The notes: generated by a model from the sequence alone, not told the origin. A DNA stretch of 64,000 nt from Streptomyces sp. Ru71 (GCF_002920535.1 NZ_PQSS01000035.1:1-64000), one strand, 5' to 3'; positions 1 to 8,544 are shown, counted from the stretch's first letter. A program made the numbers and translations.

Positions 1-47
1 CCTCCCGCTGCCGGCTACCGGGTTACCGGGCCGCCGGGCGGACCGCA

Positions 48-75
48 GGCCGCCAGGCCGCCAGGCCGCCAGGCC
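48..75. repeat. short tandem repeat GGCCGCCA x3.5
   Basis: Three and a half perfect copies of the 8-bp unit GGCCGCCA lie downstream of the MFS gene. Bases 1-129 otherwise show no supportable gene. This is probably simple-sequence slippage in GC-rich intergenic DNA. Confidence 0.6.
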
Positions 76-129
76 ACCCGTACCTCACCCAAGGGAGTCC
101 CCGTCGTACCGCCCGGCAGGGTGTCCGTG

Positions 130-1446
130 TCAGCCGTGGTCCGTCGGCGTGGGTTGCCGTGTCGTCGGGGTGCCCCGCACCGGTGTGTCCGCGCGGACCA
201 GGTCGCGTATCGCCGGCACCGCCAGCAGGGCGAGAGCCACCACGACGCTCGCCGCCGCCGAGACCAGGAGCACATGGCCGGCGCCCAGGGCCGAGGCGGC
301 CGGGCCGGCCAGGGCCTGGCCGACGGGCATCATCGCCAAGGAGCCGGCGACGTCGTAGGCGTGGATGCGGTTGAGGACGTCGGCGGGGACCTGGGTCTGC
401 ACGCTGGTCGCCCACATCACGCTCCAGAACGACATCGCGGCCCCGGCGACCGCCGCCCCGGCCGCCATGGCGGCCACGCCGAGCCCCGCACCGACGCTCG
501 CCGGGAAGGCCACGAAGCCGAACAGGGCGATCGCCCCGGCGCGCAGCATGCGGCGCGGGCGCAGCCGCAGCGCGAGCAGTCCGCCGACGACCGTGCCGGC
601 GCCGAGGGCGGAGTTGACCAGGCCGTAGGCGCGCGGCCCGTGGTGCTGCACCACCTCGGTGGCGACCAGCGGCACGCTCGGCGCCCATACCGCGATCATG
701 TACAGGCACCAGACGGCGATCACGCCCCACAGCCAGGTGCGGGCCCGGAACTCCCGCCAGCCCTCGACGAGATCGGCCCGGAACGCGCGCGCCCCGCGCC
801 GCGGCGGGCGGTCGTCGTGGGCGAGCGGGGGCAGGCGGATCAGCAGCAGACACAGCGCGCTGACGGCGTAGGTGGCGGCGTGCGCCGCGAACACCCCGCC
901 CGGGGAGGCGAAGCCGACGAGCAGACCGGCGAGCGCGGGGCCGGCGAGCTGCGCGGCGGACTCGGCGATGCGGATGGCGCCGTTGGCGCCCTGGATGTCG
1001 GCGGCGAGGCGGGGCACGGTACTGGCCACGCCCGGCTGGAAGACCGCGCCCGCCACACCGTTGGCAAAACCGATCGCGCAGATCTCCCACAGCACCACGT
1101 GGTCGGCGAAGAACAGTCCGGCGGCCAGCGCCTGGGTGCCGAGCCGGACGAGGTCGGCGCCGATCATCAGCTTGCGGGTGGAGAAGCGGTCGGCGATCAC
1201 CCCGCCGAAGACGACGAGCCCGGCGAAGGCGGCCGCGGTCGCCGCCATGGCCAGGCCTACGGCGCCCGCGCCGTAGCCGTGCTGGAGCAGCCCCGCGGCG
1301 AGGGCGACCGGCAGCATGGTGTCGCCGAGCCGGGCCACGGCCCGTGCAACGAAGAACAGCGCGAAGTCCCGCGACCACACCGGTGCCGGTGGCACTCCGC
1401 TCACCGCTCCGTTCACCGCGCCGCCCACCCCGGGCCCTCCCCTCAC
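130..1446 (-). CDS. MFS transporter
   Basis: A 438-aa integral membrane protein of the major facilitator superfamily, probably a proton-driven exporter in the cytoplasmic membrane. The sequence is a run of about twelve Ala/Val/Leu/Gly-rich hydrophobic segments, with the basic loop DRFSTRKLM after segment 2 that is typical of MFS loop 2-3. It resembles the enterobactin-exporter/MFS_3 type. The GTG start is preceded by a GGGGGAGG ribosome site. It is the last gene of a minus-strand group (XRE regulator, acetyltransferase, YjbR-like protein), 106 bp after the YjbR-like gene, and may have its own promoter. The substrate cannot be read from the sequence. Confidence 0.9.
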   Translation of the reverse strand: MRGGPGVGGAVNGAVSGVPPAPVWSRDFALFFVARAVARLGDTMLPVALAAGLLQHGYGAGAVGLAMAATAAAFAGLVVFGGVIADRFSTRKLMIGADLVRLGTQALAAGLFFADHVVLWEICAIGFANGVAGAVFQPGVASTVPRLAADIQGANGAIRIAESAAQLAGPALAGLLVGFASPGGVFAAHAATYAVSALCLLLIRLPPLAHDDRPPRRGARAFRADLVEGWREFRARTWLWGVIAVWCLYMIAVWAPSVPLVATEVVQHHGPRAYGLVNSALGAGTVVGGLLALRLRPRRMLRAGAIALFGFVAFPASVGAGLGVAAMAAGAAVAGAAMSFWSVMWATSVQTQVPADVLNRIHAYDVAGSLAMMPVGQALAGPAASALGAGHVLLVSAAASVVVALALLAVPAIRDLVRADTPVRGTPTTRQPTPTDHG

Positions 1447-1552
1447 CGGCCTCCCCCGGCAGCCGGAGCCCCCCTCCGGCCCCGGCTTCCGTCACCGCGG
1501 TCGGATCATGCCATGTGCCACTGACAACGCCGCAGGGATTTTCACCCCGCTC

Positions 1553-1936
1553 TCACCCCGCGGCCGGGTGTCCCAACTCCGGGTGGGCGTCGAGCAGTCG
1601 GGACGGGGCCGCCTGGCGCCAGGAGTCGGCGAGGATGTCGCGCAGCTCCCGCTCGTCCTCCAGCGCGCCGAGCCGGACCCGGATCCAGGCGAACTGCGCC
1701 TCGTGGCCGGCGATCCAGAACTTCTCCGGTTCGGCCAGCACGAGTTCGTCGCGCTCCTCCTTGGGGCAGCGCACCGCCATGGAGGTCTCGTCCTCGGGCA
1801 GCGTGGCGAACATCTTCCCCGCCACCCGGAACGTGGGCATGCTCCAGGCGATCTTCTCCGTCGTGTCCGGCAGGGACAGGGCGACACGGCGTACGTCTTC
1901 GGCATCCGACATGGCAGGCACCGTAGCCGCTGCCAC
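1553..1936 (-). CDS. MmcQ/YjbR family protein
   Basis: A 127-aa cytoplasmic protein of the MmcQ/YjbR (DUF419-like, CyaY-fold) family. Typical family signatures are the N-terminal SLPDTTEKIAW segment, the FRVAGKMFATL strand and the C-terminal DILADSWRQAAP helix. Family members are often described as DNA-binding-like, but no enzymatic role is established. It starts 6 bp after the acetyltransferase gene, so the two are probably co-transcribed. The GTG at 1936 has GGTGA upstream; an internal ATG at 1912 is an alternative start. Confidence 0.85.
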   Translation of the reverse strand: MAAATVPAMSDAEDVRRVALSLPDTTEKIAWSMPTFRVAGKMFATLPEDETSMAVRCPKEERDELVLAEPEKFWIAGHEAQFAWIRVRLGALEDERELRDILADSWRQAAPSRLLDAHPELGHPAAG

Positions 1937-1942
1937 TGACAG

Positions 1943-2467
1943 TCACCCGTCGACGGCGGCCCCGAGCCGCTTGTAGTACAGGGTCGTCGGCCGGAGCACG
2001 CCGTCGGGGCTCAGCGCGTAGTCGGGGATCGTCCCGGCGCGGGTCCAGCCGGCCGAGCGGTACAGGGACTCGGCCGGGCTGCCGGTCTCGGTGTCCAGGT
2101 GCAGCAGGGTGATCCCGGACGCGGCGGCCGCCGACTCGGCGGTGTCCAGCAGGGCGCGGCCAAGTCCGCGGCCTCGGGCGCGGCGGTGCACCATCAGCTT
2201 GACGATCTCGCCGCGGTGCCGGCTGTTGGGCTTGTCCGGCAGCGCGAGACTCACCGTGCCGGCCGGCCGCCCGTCGTCGTACGCCGCCCACACCAGGAGC
2301 CGTCCGGCGGCCACGGCCTCGGCGCGCTCGCGCCACCACCCGGCGGCCCAGGCCGCGTCCAGGGGCGCGAGGAAACCGACCGAGGCGCCCCCGTCCACCG
2401 TGTCGACCAGCAGCTCGGCCAGCTCCTCGGCCAGCAGCAGGACTTCGGGCGCGTCGAGGCGCTTCAC
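1943..2467 (-). CDS. GNAT family N-acetyltransferase
   Basis: A 174-aa acetyl-CoA-dependent N-acetyltransferase. The acetyl-CoA pyrophosphate loop is visible as RARGRGLGRALL around residues 99-110, followed by a LHLDTETGS strand and the LYRSAGW segment typical of GNAT motif B. The chosen GTG start overlaps the TGA of the upstream XRE/cupin regulator (GTGA), so translation is probably coupled; a longer in-frame extension reaching 2536 would run inside that regulator and is unlikely. The acceptor substrate is unknown. Its pairing with a regulator and an efflux pump suggests a detoxification role, which is inference. Confidence 0.88.
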   Translation of the reverse strand: MKRLDAPEVLLLAEELAELLVDTVDGGASVGFLAPLDAAWAAGWWRERAEAVAAGRLLVWAAYDDGRPAGTVSLALPDKPNSRHRGEIVKLMVHRRARGRGLGRALLDTAESAAAASGITLLHLDTETGSPAESLYRSAGWTRAGTIPDYALSPDGVLRPTTLYYKRLGAAVDG

Positions 2468-3033
2468 GGCCGCACCACCGCCAGCAGATAGCGCACGCCG
2501 GTGTCGTCCGCGCACCGGAACCGCGTCGGCCCCCACACGCGCATCCGCAGGCAGTCGCCGGCCGCGAGCCGGTGTGTGACGTCCCGCTCGGTCACCTCCA
2601 GCGCCCCGTCCAGCACCCAGATGTGCTGTTCCAGGCCGGCGACGGGCGGGCGGTCGTAGGCGATGTCCGCACCGGCGGTGAGCCTGCCCTCGACGAGTTC
2701 GCCGCGCAGCCCGGGGTGCGGCGGCGACACCGAGCGCCGCAGGAACCCGGAGTCACGGTCCTCCCACACGGGCTGCTCGGCGGCCCGCAGCAGCGGGGCG
2801 GGCTCCGCCTCCACCTCGCTGAGCAGCTGGGACATGGTCCGCCCGTAGACATGGCAGAGCCGGTTCAGCAGCGCGGCGGTGGGGCTGGTCTCGGCGCGCT
2901 CGGCACGTGACAGCGTGGAGCGGCTGATCCCGCTGCGCTCGGCCAGCTCGCCCAGCGACCAGCCGTGCTCCGCCCGCAGCGCGGCCAGGCGGGCGCCCAG
3001 GCGTATGTCGACCTCTGCGACCTCTTCTCTCAT
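2464..3033 (-). CDS. XRE-family regulator with C-terminal cupin
   Basis: A transcription regulator of about 189 aa. Residues ~10-65 form a Cro/C1-type helix-turn-helix (LAERSGISRSTLSRAE), and the C-terminal half is a small cupin domain (LEQHIWVLDGALEVTE and a following LAAGDCLRM turn) that probably senses a small ligand. A GTG at 3063 would add ten residues, but its codons lie inside a perfect 14-bp inverted repeat that looks like the gene's own operator. I therefore favour the ATG at 3033. It heads a group with the downstream acetyltransferase and YjbR-like genes. Confidence 0.85.
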   Translation of the reverse strand: MREEVAEVDIRLGARLAALRAEHGWSLGELAERSGISRSTLSRAERAETSPTAALLNRLCHVYGRTMSQLLSEVEAEPAPLLRAAEQPVWEDRDSGFLRRSVSPPHPGLRGELVEGRLTAGADIAYDRPPVAGLEQHIWVLDGALEVTERDVTHRLAAGDCLRMRVWGPTRFRCADDTGVRYLLAVVRP

Positions 3034-3060
3034 ATCCGGGACGCTATCCCGGATATGAGA
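3028..3060. promoter_or_regulatory. 14-bp perfect inverted repeat, probable XRE operator
   Basis: TCTCATATCCGGGA and its exact reverse complement are separated by 5 bp (CGCTA). The repeat sits over the start region of the XRE/cupin gene and just downstream of the LysR gene's stop. This position fits an autoregulatory operator overlapping the promoter or start of transcription. A terminator for the LysR transcript is a less likely reading, because no T-tract follows. Confidence 0.65.
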
Positions 3061-3079
3061 CACCCCTGTTACGGAAGCC

Positions 3080-3982
3080 TCACGTCCGGGCCGCCGCGCC
3101 CAGCGCCTCCAGCACGGGGCGGATCAGCGGATGCTCCTCCGCGCCCCGGCGTACCGCGGCGAAGACGCGGCGGGTCGGCGCGGCGCCGTCCACCGGGCGG
3201 ACGACGACGCCGGTGAGGTCCATGCCGCGCAGGGCGGAACGCGGCACCAGGGCCACGCCGGCGCCGGCCGCGGCCAGGGCGACGACGGCGCGGAAGTCGT
3301 CCGAGGAGTGCTCAAGGCGGGGCTGGAACCCGGCGTGCTCGCAGGCCAGGACGACGACGTCGTGGCAGGGGTTGCCGGGGTAGGGGCCGATCCACGGGTC
3401 CTTGGCCAGGTCCGCGAGGGGCACCTCGACGGAGTCGGCCAGCCGGTGGCTGACCGGTACGACCGCGTCGAAGGGCTCCGCGTACAGCGGGACGTGCGTG
3501 AGGCGGGGGTCGTCGGCGGGCGGGGCCCCGCGGTACTCGACGGCGACCGCGACGTCGACCTGCCGGTCCAGCACCATCGGCAGGCTGGCGTCGCCCTCGG
3601 CGTCCTGCACCCGGATGCGTATGCCGGGGGCGGTGTCGGCGAGCCGGGCCACCGCCGGGGCGACGACCAGGGCGATGCCGGTGGCGAAGGCGGCGACGGT
3701 GACCGTGCCGGCCTGGCCGGAGCCGTAGGCGGCGAGCTCGGCCTCGGCCCGCTCCAGCTGGGCGAGGACCGCGTTGGTGTGACTGAGCAGGATCTCACCG
3801 GCCGGGGTGAGCCGTACGCCCTTGGCGGAGCGCTCGACCAGGCGGTGGCCGGTCTCCTGCTCCAGGGCGGTGAGCTGCTGGGAGACCGCCGACGGGGTGA
3901 GGTACAGCGCGGCGGCAGCCGCCGTCACCGTGCGGTGGTCCGCCACCGCACGGAGGATGTGCAGCCGCCGCGCTTCGATCAC
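3080..3982 (-). CDS. LysR family transcriptional regulator
   Basis: A 300-aa LTTR. The N-terminal winged helix-turn-helix (residues ~1-60, with TAAAAALYLTPSAVSQQ) is followed by a linker helix and a periplasmic-binding-fold effector domain. It begins 17 bp after kbl on the same strand, so it probably belongs to the tdh-kbl transcript and may control threonine/glycine catabolism. The GTG start at 3982 is the first codon that gives the canonical LTTR N-terminus. The effector is unknown. Confidence 0.92.
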   Translation of the reverse strand: MIEARRLHILRAVADHRTVTAAAAALYLTPSAVSQQLTALEQETGHRLVERSAKGVRLTPAGEILLSHTNAVLAQLERAEAELAAYGSGQAGTVTVAAFATGIALVVAPAVARLADTAPGIRIRVQDAEGDASLPMVLDRQVDVAVAVEYRGAPPADDPRLTHVPLYAEPFDAVVPVSHRLADSVEVPLADLAKDPWIGPYPGNPCHDVVVLACEHAGFQPRLEHSSDDFRAVVALAAAGAGVALVPRSALRGMDLTGVVVRPVDGAAPTRRVFAAVRRGAEEHPLIRPVLEALGAAART

Positions 3983-3999
3983 GTACCGATTCTCTCAGG

Positions 4000-5193
4000 T
4001 CAGGCGGCCAGCTCCGCCCGCGCGGCGACGAAGGCGTCCACGGCCCGGTCGACGTCCTCGGTGGAGTGCGCGGCGGACAGCTGGACCCGGATGCGGGCCT
4101 GGCCCTGCGGGACGACCGGGTAGGAGAAGCCGATCACGTACACGCCGCGCTCCAGCAGCAGCTCCGCCATCCGGCCGGCGACGGCGGCGTCACCGATCAT
4201 CACGGGGGCGATGGCGTGGTCGCCGGGGAGGATGTCGAAGCCCTCCTCCGTCATCCGGCGGCGGAACAGGGCGGTGTTCTCCGCGAGCCGGACGCGCAGG
4301 TCGTCGGCCGACTCCAGCAGGTCCAGGACCTTGAGGGAGGCGGCGGCGATCACCGGGGCGAGCGTGTTGGAGAACAGGTACGGCCGGGAGCGCTGGCGCA
4401 GCAGGGCGACGATCTCGGCGCGGGCGGCGACATAGCCGCCGGAGGCGCCGCCGAGCGCCTTGCCGAGGGTGCCGGTGACGATGTCGACGCGGTCCATGAC
4501 GCCGTGCAGCTCGGGGGTGCCGCGGCCGGAGGGGCCGACGAAGCCGACGGCGTGCGAGTCGTCGACCATGACCATCGCGTCGTAGCGGTCGGCGAGGTCG
4601 CAGATCTCCGCGAGGGGGGCCACATAGCCGTCCATGGAGAAGACGCCGTCGGTGACGATGAGGCGGCGGCGCGCGTCGGCCGCCTCCTTCAGCTGCCGCT
4701 CCAGGTCCTCCAGGTCGCGGTTGGCGTACCGGAAGCGGCGGGCCTTGGACAGCCGGATGCCGTCGATGATGGAGGCGTGGTTGAGGGCGTCGGAGATGAC
4801 CGCGTCCTCCTCGCCGAGCAGCGTCTCGAAGACACCGCCGTTGGCGTCGAAGCAGGAGGAGTACAGGATCGTGTCCTCCTGGCCGAGGAAGGCCGACAGC
4901 CGGGCCTCCAGCTCCTTGTGCACCTCCTGGGTGCCGCAGATGAAGCGCACGGAGGCCATGCCGTAGCCCCAGCGGTCCAGGGCCGCGTGGGCGGCGGCGA
5001 CCACCTCGGGGTGGTCGGCGAGGCCGAGGTAGTTGTTGGCGCAGAAGTTGAGGACCTCGCCGGGGCGCCCGCCGGCGGTGACGTTCACCGTCGCGGACTG
5101 CGGGGTGCCGATGACGCGCTCGGGCTTGTGCAGACCGGCGGCGCGGATCTCGTCGAGGGTGGCGCGCAGGTCGTCGCGCACGGAGTCGAACAT
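4000..5193 (-). CDS. kbl: glycine C-acetyltransferase (2-amino-3-ketobutyrate CoA ligase)
   Basis: A 397-aa PLP-dependent enzyme of the alpha-oxoamine synthase family. It cleaves 2-amino-3-oxobutanoate with CoA to glycine and acetyl-CoA, the second step of threonine degradation. Visible marks are FCANNYLGLADHPEV near the N-terminus, DDSHAVGFVG (cofactor Asp and His) and TGTLGKALGGASGGY, which carries the Schiff-base lysine. Length matches the family. The ATG is preceded by AGGAG at 8 bp. It follows tdh by 28 bp, an operon pairing conserved in many bacteria. Confidence 0.97.
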   Translation of the reverse strand: MFDSVRDDLRATLDEIRAAGLHKPERVIGTPQSATVNVTAGGRPGEVLNFCANNYLGLADHPEVVAAAHAALDRWGYGMASVRFICGTQEVHKELEARLSAFLGQEDTILYSSCFDANGGVFETLLGEEDAVISDALNHASIIDGIRLSKARRFRYANRDLEDLERQLKEAADARRRLIVTDGVFSMDGYVAPLAEICDLADRYDAMVMVDDSHAVGFVGPSGRGTPELHGVMDRVDIVTGTLGKALGGASGGYVAARAEIVALLRQRSRPYLFSNTLAPVIAAASLKVLDLLESADDLRVRLAENTALFRRRMTEEGFDILPGDHAIAPVMIGDAAVAGRMAELLLERGVYVIGFSYPVVPQGQARIRVQLSAAHSTEDVDRAVDAFVAARAELAA

Positions 5194-5221
5194 GGCTGAA
5201 GCTCCTGAAGTCGTACGGGAG

Positions 5222-6250
5222 TTACGCGGTCCAGTCGAGGATGACCTTGCCGCCCTTGCCGCTGGCGGCGTCGGCGAACGCCGCCTCGAAGTCGCGGTAG
5301 CCGTAGCGGCCGGTGATCACGGGGGCGAGGTCGAGGCCGCCCTCCAGCAGCACCGACATCGCGTACCAGGTCTCGAACATCTCGCGGCCGTAGATGCCCT
5401 TGATGGTGATCATGGAGGTGACGATCCGCGCCCAGTCGACCGGGAACTCCTCGGCGGGCAGGCCGAGCATGGCGATCCGGCCGCCGTGCGTCATGTTGGC
5501 GATCATGTCGCGCAGCGCCTCGGGCCGGCCGGACATCTCCAGGCCGATGTCGAAGCCCTCGCGCAGCCCCAACTCCCGCTGGCCGTCCGCGATCTGCTCG
5601 CGCGCCACGTTCAGGGCGAGGCTCACGCCGATCTTGCGGGCCAGCTCCAGGCGCTCCTCGCTGACGTCGGTGATGACGACGTGGCGGGCGCCGGCGTGCT
5701 TGGCCACGGCGGCCGCCATCAGGCCGATCGGGCCGGCGCCGGTGATGAGCACGTCCTCGTTGACGAGCGGGAAGGACAGCGCCGTGTGCACGGCGTTGCC
5801 GAACGGGTCGAAGATCGCCGCCACGTCCAGGTCGACGGGCACGCGGTGCACCCACACGTTGGACGCGGGCAGCGCGACGTACTCGGCGAACGCCCCGTCA
5901 CGGCCGACGCCGAGGCCGACGGTGGCCCGGCACAGATGACGGCGGCCGGCCAGGCAGTTGCGGCACTTGCCGCACACCAGGTGGCCCTCACCGCTGACCC
6001 GGTCGCCGACGGCGATGTCGCTGACGTCCCGGCCGGTCTCGACGACCTCGCCGACGAACTCGTGCCCGACCACCAGCGGGGTGCTGATCGCCTGCTGCGC
6101 CCACCCGTCCCAGGCCCGGATGTGCAGGTCGGTGCCGCAGATACCGGTGCGCAGCACCTTGATCAGGACGTCACCCGGGCCGATGGCCGGCTCCGGGACG
6201 TCCGTGAGCCACAGTCCGGGCTCCGCCTTCTCCTTGACCAGCGCCTTCAA
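5222..6250 (-). CDS. tdh: L-threonine 3-dehydrogenase
   Basis: A 342-aa zinc-dependent medium-chain dehydrogenase. It oxidises L-threonine to 2-amino-3-oxobutanoate with NAD, feeding kbl. Catalytic-zinc ligands lie in GICGTDLH and GHEFVGE, the structural-zinc cysteines in VCGKCRNCLAGRRHLC, and the Rossmann glycines in ITGAGPIGLM. Length and motifs match Tdh closely. The start is TTG, with AGGAG 8 bp upstream; the weak start codon may set low expression. It is first in the tdh-kbl-LysR operon, and three 18-bp direct repeats lie upstream. Confidence 0.96.
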   Translation of the reverse strand: MKALVKEKAEPGLWLTDVPEPAIGPGDVLIKVLRTGICGTDLHIRAWDGWAQQAISTPLVVGHEFVGEVVETGRDVSDIAVGDRVSGEGHLVCGKCRNCLAGRRHLCRATVGLGVGRDGAFAEYVALPASNVWVHRVPVDLDVAAIFDPFGNAVHTALSFPLVNEDVLITGAGPIGLMAAAVAKHAGARHVVITDVSEERLELARKIGVSLALNVAREQIADGQRELGLREGFDIGLEMSGRPEALRDMIANMTHGGRIAMLGLPAEEFPVDWARIVTSMITIKGIYGREMFETWYAMSVLLEGGLDLAPVITGRYGYRDFEAAFADAASGKGGKVILDWTA

Positions 6251-6325
6251 CGCTACGGCTCCTGTGGTGCTCGGGCCCGGGCGCGGGCAGGCCGAAGAAG
6301 CCCGCGTGCGGGGGAAGGGGTGGAA

Positions 6326-6379
6326 AATGCGTCGGCAACCGGGAATGCGTCAGCAGTCCGGAATGCATCAGCAATCTGC
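6326..6379. repeat. three 18-bp direct repeats upstream of tdh
   Basis: Three head-to-tail imperfect copies of 18 bp (for example AATGCGTCAGCAGTCCGG) lie 76-129 bp before the tdh start. They share the core AATGCRTCRGCA, which is itself partly symmetrical (TGC-N4-GCA). Phasing of 18 bp and the promoter position suggest an array of regulator sites; no protein is known to me for this core. Confidence 0.6.
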
Positions 6380-6456
6380 CGTATAGCGCACTCCGGGGTC
6401 CATCGAGCTTTTCTTAAGCGGCGCCACAGCTTTCCTTCACGCCCTCGGTCCAGTCG

Positions 6457-7017
6457 TCACACCAGCCCGTGCTCCAGCCGGTCCATGAGATCCGCCGCCG
6501 CCGACTTGATCGTCTCCAGGCCGGCCCTGCCCCAGGTCCGTGGTGCGTGGTCGGCGACGCACACGGTGCCCAGCACGGTGCCGGTGGAGTCGATGAGCGG
6601 GGCACCGAGGTAGGAGCGGATGCCGTACTCGTCGACCACGGGGTTGCCGGCGAAGCGGGGGTAGTCGGCGACGTCCTCCAGGGCCAGCGCGCGGCGACGC
6701 ACGGCGACGTGCGGGCAGTAGCCGTGGTCGCGGGGCAGGGCCCTGCCGAGAACGGGTCGGGGCGGCTCGCCCGGCACGGTCGGCGGCGGGGGCGGCACGT
6801 GCAGCCCGGCGAAGAACTGCCCGTCCGCGCCGAGGAAGGTGACCATCCCGTACGACGCGTCGGTGAGGTCGGCGAGGTGCGCCGCGTAGGAGTCGAGGGC
6901 GGGCTCGGGCCGCTCGCCCAGGCCGAGCAGGTGCAGCCGCCGGGCGCGGGCGGGTGCGTCGCGGTCCTCGGGGGTGAGCAGCAGCCGGCCGGCGGAGCTC
7001 GGCGGCTCGTACCTCAT
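6457..7017 (-). CDS. GAF domain protein at the end of the conservon
   Basis: A 186-aa cytoplasmic protein that is essentially one GAF domain (residues ~30-180): LADLTDASYGMVTFLGADGQFF at the start and VDEYGIRSYLGAPL plus GTVLGTVCVAD in the second half, the usual sensory-GAF signature. It has no output domain, so it probably binds a small molecule or acts through a partner. It lies 84 bp after cvnD on the same strand, suggesting it works with the Cvn complex. The ligand is unknown. Confidence 0.85.
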   Translation of the reverse strand: MRYEPPSSAGRLLLTPEDRDAPARARRLHLLGLGERPEPALDSYAAHLADLTDASYGMVTFLGADGQFFAGLHVPPPPPTVPGEPPRPVLGRALPRDHGYCPHVAVRRRALALEDVADYPRFAGNPVVDEYGIRSYLGAPLIDSTGTVLGTVCVADHAPRTWGRAGLETIKSAAADLMDRLEHGLV

Positions 7018-7101
7018 GGCCGGGCTCCGGGGACGTGGGCGTGGGTCATGCGTCAGCTCCGGGGGCGGTCGAAGGGGCGGGGGGCGGGGCCGGTGTCACG
7101 G

Positions 7102-7758
7102 TCACAGACCCCGCAGGGGCGCGGGCGCGACGGGGGCGTGCGCGATGAGGTGCCGGACCAGGGTGAGCAGGGTCTGCACGCCGGACGCGGAGATCCGGGC
7201 GTCGCAGCGCACGACGGGGATGCGCGGGTCCAGGTCGATGGCGGCGCGGACCTCCTCGGGGTCGTAGCGGTGGGCGCCGTCGAACTCGTTGATGGCGACG
7301 ATGAAGCCCAGACCGCGCTCCTCGAAGAAGTCCACGGCGGCGAAGCACTCCTGCAGCCGCCGGGTGTCGGCGAGGATGACCGCGCCCAGGGCGCCCTCGC
7401 ACAGCTCGTCCCACATGAACCAGAACCGCTCCTGGCCGGGCGTGCCGAACAGGTACAGCACGTGTTGCGGGTCGAGGGTGATGCGGCCGAAGTCCATGGC
7501 GACCGTGGTCTCCATCTTGTTCTCGATGCCCTCCAGGCTGTCGGTGGCCTCGCTGACCGTGGTGAGCAGTTCCTCGGTGCTGAGCGGGGCGATCTCGCTG
7601 ACGGCGCCCACGAAGGTCGTCTTGCCGACCCCGAAGCCGCCCGCGACGAGGATCTTCAGCGCGGTCGGGAAGGGGTCCTCACCGCCGGGCCGGTACTCGG
7701 GATAGCCGCCGTAGCCGGAGCGGTCGCAGGCCGTCTCAGAGCTGTCGTCGTAGTCCAT
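7102..7758 (-). CDS. cvnD: conservon small GTPase-like protein
   Basis: A 218-aa Ras-like/MglA-type ATP/GTP-binding protein. Nucleotide-binding motifs are GGFGVGKTT (P-loop, around residue 40), FGTPGQERF (switch II, G3) and a later VAINEFDG in place of NKxD. The N-terminus is acidic and Tyr/Gly-rich. In conservons, CvnD is thought to cycle with a membrane complex of CvnA-C, analogous to eukaryotic G-protein systems. It overlaps cvnC by 23 bp, so translation is probably coupled. Confidence 0.95.
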   Translation of the reverse strand: MDYDDSSETACDRSGYGGYPEYRPGGEDPFPTALKILVAGGFGVGKTTFVGAVSEIAPLSTEELLTTVSEATDSLEGIENKMETTVAMDFGRITLDPQHVLYLFGTPGQERFWFMWDELCEGALGAVILADTRRLQECFAAVDFFEERGLGFIVAINEFDGAHRYDPEEVRAAIDLDPRIPVVRCDARISASGVQTLLTLVRHLIAHAPVAPAPLRGL

Positions 7759-8113
7759 CGAGCACTGCCTCCAGTAGGGCCCGGTCGGTGGGTTGGTGGG
7801 AATACGCCGGGGGCTTGGTGGTGAGCGCCCCGGTGTCGACTAGGTCGGACAGCAGCACTTTGGTGACCGCCGCCGGCAGCTTCAGGTGGGCGGCGATCTC
7901 GGCCACCGAGACGGGTGCCCGGCACAGGTCCAGGGCCTGTGCGTGCTCGGGGCCGAGATAGCCGAGGGGGGTCGCCCCGGTGGCCATCACCTGTGACATC
8001 AGGTCGAGTGCGACGCTGGGCCGGGTGCGTCCGTTGCTCACCTGGAAGGGGCGCACGAGCCGGCCTGCCGCGTCGTCGAGCCAGGGGCCGTCCCCGGCCG
8101 CCGCCACGCTCAA
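7736..8113 (-). CDS. cvnC: conservon DUF742 protein
   Basis: A 125-aa DUF742 protein. Typical features are VRPFQVSNGRTRPS near the N-terminus, the SQVMATG segment and a winged-helix-like middle (VSVAEIAAHLKLPAAVTKVLLSDL, first part of the core). It is the third gene of the conservon and overlaps both neighbours. The start used here is TTG, whose bases overlap the cvnB stop (TTGA); a GTG two codons later is an alternative. It has no enzymatic motif and is probably an adaptor between the kinase-like and GTPase-like partners. Confidence 0.92.
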   Translation of the reverse strand: MSVAAAGDGPWLDDAAGRLVRPFQVSNGRTRPSVALDLMSQVMATGATPLGYLGPEHAQALDLCRAPVSVAEIAAHLKLPAAVTKVLLSDLVDTGALTTKPPAYSHQPTDRALLEAVLDGLRRQL

Positions 8114-8544
8114 GGCCGCATCACCGGGGGTTCTGCGGACTGCTGGCGGGGCGCGGTCACCAGATAGGGGCGGACGCTCTTGACCAGCATGGCCATCTCG
8201 TAGCCGAGCACGGCGGCGTCCGCGTCGCGGCCGGCGAGCACGGCGAGACAGGTGCCGGAGCCGGCGGTGGTGACGAACAGCAGCGTCGCGTCGAGTTCGA
8301 CGACGACCTGCCGGACGTCGCCGCCGTCGCCGAAGCGGACGCCGGCGCTGCGGCCGAGGGAGTACAGGCCGGAGGCCAGGGCGGCCATGTGGTCGGCGCT
8401 GTCCACGTCGAGTCCGTGCACGGACTTCACCAGGCCGTCGCAGGACAGCAGGACGGCGCTGTGGGTGTGGGGCACGCGCTGGACGAGGCCGCTCAACAGC
8501 CAGTCGAGGTCGGTTGCCTGGCCGGTCGGCGCATCGCTCGCCAT
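8110..8544 (-). CDS. cvnB: conservon roadblock/LC7 protein
   Basis: A 144-aa roadblock/LC7-domain protein. The LDWLLSGLVQRVP helix, SAVLLSCDGLV strand and late LLFVTTAGSGTCLAVLA core match the family. Roadblock proteins pair with Ras-like GTPases as regulators, which fits its position between the kinase-like cvnA and cvnC-cvnD. The ATG at 8544 is preceded by AGGAGT at 9 bp. An earlier ATG at 8598 would overlap the cvnA stop (ATGA) and add 18 low-complexity residues; I prefer 8544 on ribosome-site grounds. Confidence 0.93.
   Translation of the reverse strand: MASDAPTGQATDLDWLLSGLVQRVPHTHSAVLLSCDGLVKSVHGLDVDSADHMAALASGLYSLGRSAGVRFGDGGDVRQVVVELDATLLFVTTAGSGTCLAVLAGRDADAAVLGYEMAMLVKSVRPYLVTAPRQQSAEPPVMRP

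Noticed and set aside
3061..3063. GTG 3063 as start of the XRE/cupin gene
   Set aside because: It would translate the perfect inverted repeat into the first ten residues, which lie outside the helix-turn-helix fold; the ATG at 3033 is more plausible.
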